Assembly: GCA_014904845.1 (NCBI GenBank)
Contig: MU119870.1
Coordinates: 1-15,141 of the forward strand
Reading direction: 5' to 3'
Origin: Acephala macrosclerotiorum
Taxonomy: Eukaryota > Ascomycota > Leotiomycetes > Helotiales > Mollisiaceae
Length of the DNA: 15,141 nucleotides
Position numbers and translations under genes: made by a program. Position 1 is the first letter of the stretch. Every line of letters begins with the position of its first letter. Of the stretch, positions 10,754 to 15,141 are shown piece after piece. The notes under the pieces are model-generated. The model saw nothing but the letters and a program-made list of their open reading frames with translations, had not been told where the DNA came from and made no database searches.

Positions 10754-11074
10754 TCAAAAATATTCAAACGCTCTAATAATAAGTGTACACCGTTTATCCC
10801 GAATAAATACGTTGTTAAAATTGTCGAATTTAATTCGCAATTTGTTTATATTTTGAAAGTACAGTAGAAAAAACACGTCTACTAAAACCACGTGAAACGT
10901 AATACGTCCAATTGGCGTGTCGACGTCGATAGTTTCAAAAAATAAAATTTCACCGATTTCAAACTTGATTACTATTTCTCTAATTCTAAATCCGTTCAAT
11001 TTAACGTTCTAAATTCGTTAAAAAATCAAATACTAGCCTTCGTCGGTAATCGATCGTTGGACGACGTTAATATC
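10754..11074 (-). pseudogene. Aspartic protease remnant
   Basis: The Copia protease cuts the gag-pol precursor. The active-site motif, DTGA in related elements, reads DINVV (11060-11074), followed by QRSITDEG: Asp is kept while Thr and Gly have changed to Ile and Asn by transitions. Downstream, TPIGRITFHVVLVDVFFLL and then NKLRIKFDNFNNVFI match the conserved C-terminal part of the protease in fungal Copia elements. The frame runs open from 10999 to 10757 with stops on either side (10751-10753 is one). The Gly loss alone would be expected to abolish activity. Confidence 0.82.
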
Positions 11075-11399
11075 GATTATAATACTTATGAAAACGTTTG
11101 ATGCGTAACGATTCGTTAAATACGTTTTTGTATTAATAAACATTGGAAGCGATCTCGATTACATTGCGACATTCGATATCGTATAGTAAATTGACTGGCG
11201 ATCGAGTAATTCGATAATCCTAAGTCTATTAATCGTACCGTAGAATATTATAAAGTAATTAATCGATCGCGTAATATCGTTTCCGTGTAAATCTCCTTTT
11301 TTGACAAATTCAACGACGAATTATTCGTATTCCTTAGCGATATCGAGATTTAATTTTTCGAATTTAATCACGAATTAAATTATTTTGTTTTTATCGAAT

Positions 11400-12367
11400 A
11401 ATTTCGATTTTTTAAAATCGTCGTACGTTTTTTTTCTTTCTTTTAGCGTATAGCGAGTATTTCAACAATTCGAGTTTTTATAAACGAAATACTTTTTCTC
11501 GTTTTAATATATTATCGATTTTTTGTAATTAATTCGATCGTTATACCGAGTACTTTTACCGTGATATTTGCGATCTACGAAATATAATTCGATCATATCT
11601 CGATAGACTTTTCTTTTTCCGATTATAAAAGTTTTAAAAATTATTTCCACTTCTATCTAAAGTGAAATCGCGTTACGAACGTTTTCGTATATCGCTTAAA
11701 AGTTCGATAAAAATCGAAAAAGCGCTTAATAGTATTTTAATACGTTTCGACAAACGTAATAAAACTTGTCTCGTATAATAGTTTTTATTCGCATATTCGA
11801 ACGTAAATTAAACTGTTTCTAGATCAGTTTTTAACGTAGTATTTCGAAATATTCGAAAATCGTTTTATTTGGATTTTGCGCTCGAATTAACGCGAGTATA
11901 ATCGTATTCCATTAATTGAGTATTTTATTTCGACGTTTTTCGATTTCGAAGTTCGATTTTACAATTTTAATTATTCTATCGAAAAACAAACCTTTCTTAG
12001 TAAACTTCTAATAATAGAACTCGCTAGTCTCGTCGGTAAATATAATCGAAAACGCGTTACGATAATTCTCAAATTTAACGTTTACTTTCGAATATAAATC
12101 TTCGAATACTCGTATAAATATATTCAATAAATTTTTTTCTTCGTAGTATTTGAATTTGTCGTCGTAAATCTTTATAAAAGTAATTAATTCTTTATCGAGA
12201 CTAAGTATTATTTGATTCTCGCGATTGAAATTATATATTGATCGATTAAAATTTTTTAACAGTTTTTCAATTTTTAATAATAATAAAAACGACGGATTTC
12301 GTTTCGAGTTTTCGTTCTTTGACGACAAATCTAATAATAATATCTTATTACGCTTTTGAAATTGTTT
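11400..12367 (-). pseudogene. Gag (capsid/nucleocapsid) remnant
   Basis: Gag forms the virus-like particle that packages element RNA. An uninterrupted stretch (12328 to 12011) reads SSKNENSKRNPSFLLLLKIE and ends in DETSEFYY, followed by a stop at 12008-12010. The same frame continues with KKGLFFDRIIKIVKSNFEIE, WNTIILALIRAQNPNKTIFE and YFEILR (to 11834), the helical Gag pattern of Copia elements. A zinc-knuckle remnant follows at 11450-11491. The start codon is not identifiable: no ATG lies at the expected N-terminus, and an ATA around 12341-12343 could be a mutated one. Assignment rests on position, frame and similarity recalled from the family. Confidence 0.8.
11450..11491 (-). pseudogene. 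Decayed zinc knuckle of Gag
   Basis: The frame reads YFVYKNSNC*NTRY. If each Tyr is a former Cys or His and the stop a former Trp, this is a CX2CX4CX4H nucleocapsid zinc knuckle. Only one ligand, a Cys (11465-11467), survives. Every inferred change is a transition (TGC or TGT to TAC or TAT, CAC or CAT to TAC or TAT, TGG to TGA). Confidence 0.65.
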
Positions 12368-12370
12368 TTA

Positions 12371-13309
12371 AAATATCGTACGTTCGAGTAATATCGTTTA
12401 CTCTATAAAAAGTCTTGTAACAAGTTTTAGTAATTGAAAAAAGAAATTCGAAAGTACCAATATTATCTTTTTAATTTTCTCGATAGAAATAATAAAAAAC
12501 GCTAATTTTCGAATTTGTTTTATTTTTAAATCGATTGTATTCCTTCATAAATTGAAGTTTTTTATCAAGCTCATTTTTACAATCTCTTTATACGACTACT
12601 TTGATTATTTCTTTTCATTTGCAATATTTGTCAATACTTTTAAACTTTAATAAATCGTTTTTCTAATATTTATACTCTATTTATTCGCAATATTTCACGT
12701 AGTTTTCTTTTCGTATTTTCGTTTATTCTTTTTTTAAACATTTCTTTTGTTTATTCTAAAAATACTTCTCTATATTCTACTTATAATCTATAGTCTCGAT
12801 TATTTCTCACTTTAAAATTCTATATCCATTCCAATATATATTGTATTAAATCAAAAAATAAAAAAAGTAATAAAAAAATCTTTTTTTGATTAAAATTATA
12901 CTTTGAAAATATATAATCGTACTCTCGAAAAATATTTTATCGAGTCGTATCGTGTCTAATAAACATATTAATTCGACGAATCTTCGTATTAAACTTGTAA
13001 AAATTGTTTTTTTTTTTTTTTTTTTTTTTAATATTATCCAATAAATTACAATAAAGTACTCGTTATTAATACGCGATAAAGCATAAAATAGAAAATTAAT
13101 CAGTTTCAAATCGAGAAAAATAAAGCAAATATAAAATCGCAATATTCTTTAGAGATCTAGTAATCTTTTTTAATACAAGCAAAAACTACTTTTTCTCACG
13201 TTCAATTAAATTAATAAATTGCGTACAATCTAAATTTTCTTATTCGATCGATTTTATTCAATTGTTACCTCTTCGTAAATAATTTTACTACTCTATAATT
13301 GAACGAATT
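12371..13309 (-). other. 5-prime leader region of the element
   Basis: This long leader, about 0.94 kb, lies between the primer-binding site and the recognisable Gag. I find no domain in it. A minus-strand open frame (13142 to 12846, 98 codons) is of low complexity, contains a run of Lys encoded by the poly-A tract at 13007-13029, and is out of phase with gag-pol, so I do not call it a gene. The region could hold a longer original Gag N-terminus, now too mutated to read, or an untranslated leader. Confidence 0.45.
13007..13029. repeat. Homopolymer T23 (A23 in element sense)
   Basis: Twenty-three consecutive T on the plus strand. In element sense this is a poly-A run inside the 5-prime leader. 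It could be a slippage expansion after transitions. Confidence 0.8.
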
Positions 13310-13323
13310 CAACCACTGATCAA
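13310..13323 (-). promoter_or_regulatory. Candidate primer-binding site
   Basis: Directly after the 5-prime LTR end, the minus strand reads TTGATCAGTGGTTG. This is where a host tRNA primes minus-strand cDNA synthesis in LTR retrotransposons. I infer it from position only. The matching tRNA, or internal tRNA segment, cannot be named without a search. The site keeps several non-CpG C and G. Confidence 0.35.
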
Positions 13324-13424
13324 TATTAAAACGTCCAAAAACAAATCACGAAATACTAAAATCTTAGTCTAATATCAATAATTCAATTTTGTTTACCTTT
13401 TCTCAAAAGAAACATCTCTCTATC

Positions 13425-13465
13425 TATATAATTAAATAGAGTAAACGTAAGATTAAAAAGTAAAC
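13425..13465 (-). promoter_or_regulatory. Candidate promoter of the Copia element
   Basis: A TATA-like box (13425-13430, minus sense TATATA) lies about 130 bases into the 5-prime LTR. Upstream in element sense are mutated forms of the paired 9-mer seen intact in the other LTR (13438-13446 and 13457-13465, now GTTTACTCT and GTTTACTTT). Proposed from layout only. Confidence 0.28.
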
Positions 13466-13519
13466 ACTAGAACAACTATTACCAAAGACAATAAAAATCA
13501 TAATTAAGATCATCTAATC

Positions 13520-13535
13520 GATCGCTTAAGCGATC
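13520..13535. repeat. 16-bp palindrome, second LTR copy
   Basis: It is identical to 7419-7434 (GATCGCTTAAGCGATC), with no substitution in an LTR that otherwise differs by about 17 percent. Confidence 0.55.
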
Positions 13536-13558
13536 ACATGATTGAACCGATATTATTA

Positions 13559-13563
13559 TTATT
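13559..13563. repeat. Target-site duplication, right (TTATT)
   Basis: TTATT follows the right LTR and matches 7218-7222. Because ATT repeats here, the register could shift by three or six bases, which would shorten the LTR call by the same amount. Confidence 0.6.
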
Positions 13564-14966
13564 AAATTTAATAAAAAAAAAAAATTTTAAATTATTTTTT
13601 TAAATTTATATTTTTATTATTATTTATTTTATAAAATTTTTAATTAAAAATTTTTTAATTAATATCGAAAAAAATATACAAAATTTTAAATTTATATTAT
13701 TAAAAATTTAAAATAATTATTAAATAAATTTATTAAAATTTATTATTTTCATAATACGAATAATATTTAATATATATTTTCGAATATTTTTTTTATTATA
13801 AACGTTATTTTTCGAATATATTTATTTTAAAAATTTATATAAAATTATAATCGAAATTATTTTAAATTTACGAATAAATACGTCGATTTATATAAAAACG
13901 TTATTTTAATCGAATTTAAATTTTTTTTTTGAAGTTTAAATAATTCGTTAAAATATTATATTAAAATTATATTATAAAAATAAATATAAAAAATTTATTT
14001 AATAATTAAAACGCGTAATTCGATAATATTATTTTTAATTTAATTTACGAAAAAATAAATATCGTATTAATAAATATTTTATTCGATTATAATATAATTA
14101 TTTTTATTATAAAAAAAATTTAAATTTAAATTAAAATAATTTATATATTTTTTTTTTCATTTTATATTAATAAAATTTATATTAATAAAATTTTAATTAT
14201 TATTATTATTATTACGAATATAAATATAACGTTTATTATCGTTCGTTATATTTTATATTTAAATTTAAAAAATAATAAAAATAATATTTTAAATATGAAA
14301 TCTTTTTATTAATTATTATATTAATCGTTATTTTTAATTTCGAATATTTCGAATAATAAATTAAATATTTTTTTAAATATTTTTTTTTAATATATAAAAT
14401 TAAAATTATATATTTTTTTTATAATATCGTTCGAAAAAATCGTACGAGATTAATATTTTATTTTAAATTCTAAAAAAATCGAACGTTTTTTTTTTACGAT
14501 ATTAAAACTTTTAAAATTTTTAAAATTTTTAAATATATATTTCAATTTTCGAATTAATATAATAATTTTAATAATTATAATAAATTTTTTAAAAATCGTA
14601 TTAAAATTAATTTTATTTTAAATTTACGCGTTTGAAATAAAAATATTTTTTAATTTTATTAAAGTTTTTATATTTCGTAAAATTGAAATAATTTTAAAAA
14701 TAAAATTAAAACGAAATAAATAAAAATTTAAAAAATATTAAATAATAAATTAAATAATTTTAATAGTTTAAAATTCGAAATCATTAATATATTTATATTT
14801 AATTTATTAAAACTTTTAAAAATCGTATACGATTTCAATAATATTTTATATAATTAATATATTAATTATTAAAAAATAAAACGACGAACGAGAAATTATT
14901 AAAATCGCGTTTTGAAATAAATATAAAATTTTAAAACGAATAAATTAATATTATTATTATTTATTA

Positions 14967-15016
14967 AAAAAATAATTTATTTTATAAAATTATATTATTT
15001 AATTTCGAGTTTTTTT
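14967..15016 (+). repeat. Direct repeat, right copy (50 bp)
   Basis: It matches 207-232 plus 275-304 of the left flank, with one G/A difference and a 48-bp gap relative to the left copy. The two copies lie about 14.7 kb apart in the same orientation and enclose the whole CpG-bearing part of the window. Without the Copia element and one target duplication the enclosed distance is about 8.5 kb. Confidence 0.6.
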
Positions 15017-15020
15017 TACG

Positions 15021-15141
15021 TAATATTTTATTTATTTATAATTTAATTATAAAATTATTAAAATAATTATAATTATATATTATTAAAAAAATAATATATT
15101 TATTTATTAAAATTTTTAAATTATTAAATTATATATTAATT
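15021..15141. other. CpG-free AT stretch at window end
   Basis: No C or G occurs in the last 121 bases. Together with 1-249 it suggests that the window edges lie outside the CpG-bearing older element, or that these ends were CpG-poor before mutation. Confidence 0.45.

Larger units (their letters stand above)
7808..12367 (-). pseudogene. Copia gag-pol polyprotein, inactivated by in-frame stops
   Basis: One reading frame, with codons ending on the same phase throughout, carries Gag, protease, integrase, reverse transcriptase and RNase H over about 4.5 kb without a net frameshift, so decay is by substitution. Stops in this frame include 7937-7939, 8456-8458, 8549-8551, 8753-8755, 8783-8785, 8900-8902, 9041-9043, 9125-9127 and 10535-10540. 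Most fall where the family has Gln or Trp (CAA or TGG changed to TAA, TAG or TGA). The start is uncertain: the frame is open from 12367, but no ATG survives near the expected Gag N-terminus, and it may have become ATA. The end is set by a TAG at 7808-7810. Copia elements normally make all products from one precursor that the element's protease cuts. Here no full product can be made. Confidence 0.9.
7223..13558 (-). mobile_element. Ty1/Copia LTR retrotransposon, RIP-degraded, complete in structure
   Basis: A 6,336-bp element is bounded by two 235-bp direct repeats offset by exactly 6,101 bases, with no indel between them, and by a 5-bp target duplication. It is transcribed on the minus strand, so the 5-prime LTR is the right one and the 3-prime LTR the left one. 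The order Gag, protease, integrase, reverse transcriptase, RNase H, with integrase before reverse transcriptase, defines the Copia rather than the Gypsy superfamily. Many Gln and Trp codons have become stops and several catalytic residues are lost, so it cannot act autonomously. Composition is near normal at the left end (about 43 percent G+C at 7261-7320) and falls to about 20-38 percent further right. The flanks are far more mutated, which suggests insertion into DNA that was already saturated. Confidence 0.93.
13324..13558 (-). repeat. 5-prime LTR of the Copia element (235 bp, strongly mutated)
   Basis: This copy aligns gap-free to 7223-7457 at an offset of 6,101. The TG end has become TA, and most differences are G-to-A or C-to-T relative to the left copy. 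Three sites go the other way and one is a transversion. A TATA-like box remains at 13425-13430 and the 16-bp palindrome at 13520-13535. In element sense transcription would start in this LTR. The outer edge is hard to place, because the last bases have become ATT repeats. Confidence 0.86.
13564..15141. other. AT-saturated, CpG-only block (right flank)
   Basis: This 1.6-kb stretch has the same character as the left flank: nearly all C and G lie in CpG, stops are frequent in every frame, and no gene or RNA is recognisable. I take it as the other side of the sequence that the Copia element entered. CpG ends at 15019-15020, just after the repeat at 14967-15016. Confidence 0.7.

Noticed and set aside
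12846..13142. Minus-strand open frame of 98 codons in the element leader
   Set aside because: It is out of phase with gag-pol, includes a homopolymer Lys run from the T23 tract, and has no recognisable domain or credible start.
1..15141. Mitochondrial genome, apicoplast or an AT-rich protist genome
   Set aside because: The Copia element with LTRs and the CpG-only residual pattern argue for nuclear, RIP-like mutated repeat DNA. No rRNA, tRNA or organelle gene is seen.
1..15141. CRISPR array, tRNA or rRNA genes
   Set aside because: No regularly spaced repeats and no tRNA or rRNA signature were seen on either strand.

Overview
The window looks like a nuclear repeat island of a filamentous fungus, probably an ascomycete. 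It is a nested transposon graveyard, and I find no intact gene. The evidence is a Ty1/Copia LTR retrotransposon, of a kind common in fungi, on the minus strand at 7223-13558. It sits inside DNA made almost entirely of A and T. Both the element and its flanks carry dense C-to-T and G-to-A transitions like those of repeat-induced point mutation (RIP). The exact lineage cannot be read from the sequence.

Layout. Bases 1-7217 and 13564-15141 are AT blocks of roughly 8 percent G+C in which nearly every remaining C and G belongs to a CpG. A short direct repeat occurs near both outer edges (207-304 and 14967-15016). CpG disappears outside it (1-249 and 15021-15141), so the AT blocks may be the two halves of an older, saturated element of about 8.5 kb that the Copia element split. 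The Copia element has two 235-bp LTRs (7223-7457 and 13324-13558), a 5-bp target duplication TTATT, and a candidate primer-binding site and polypurine tract. A single gag-pol frame runs from about 12367 down to 7808.

Along that frame, in transcription order, I can read Gag with a decayed zinc knuckle, an aspartic protease, an integrase (HHCC zinc region and DX35E core), reverse transcriptase and RNase H. All lie in the same reading frame over about 4.5 kb. The decay is therefore by substitution: stops come mainly from Gln and Trp codons, and Gly, Pro, Ala, His, Cys and Asp are replaced by their transition products. The element is dead as it stands.

The most notable signal is the mutation spectrum. 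CpG is spared while C in other contexts is lost. This is the reverse of ordinary methyl-CpG decay and differs from the CpA-biased RIP of Neurospora, which is not known for near-complete CpG retention. Damage is also uneven. The left end of the element (7223 to about 8800) is nearly normal in composition, the rest is heavily mutated, and the flanks are saturated. The two LTRs differ at about 39 of 235 positions, about 35 of them G/C in the left copy and A/T in the right copy, while all seven CpG sites are kept.
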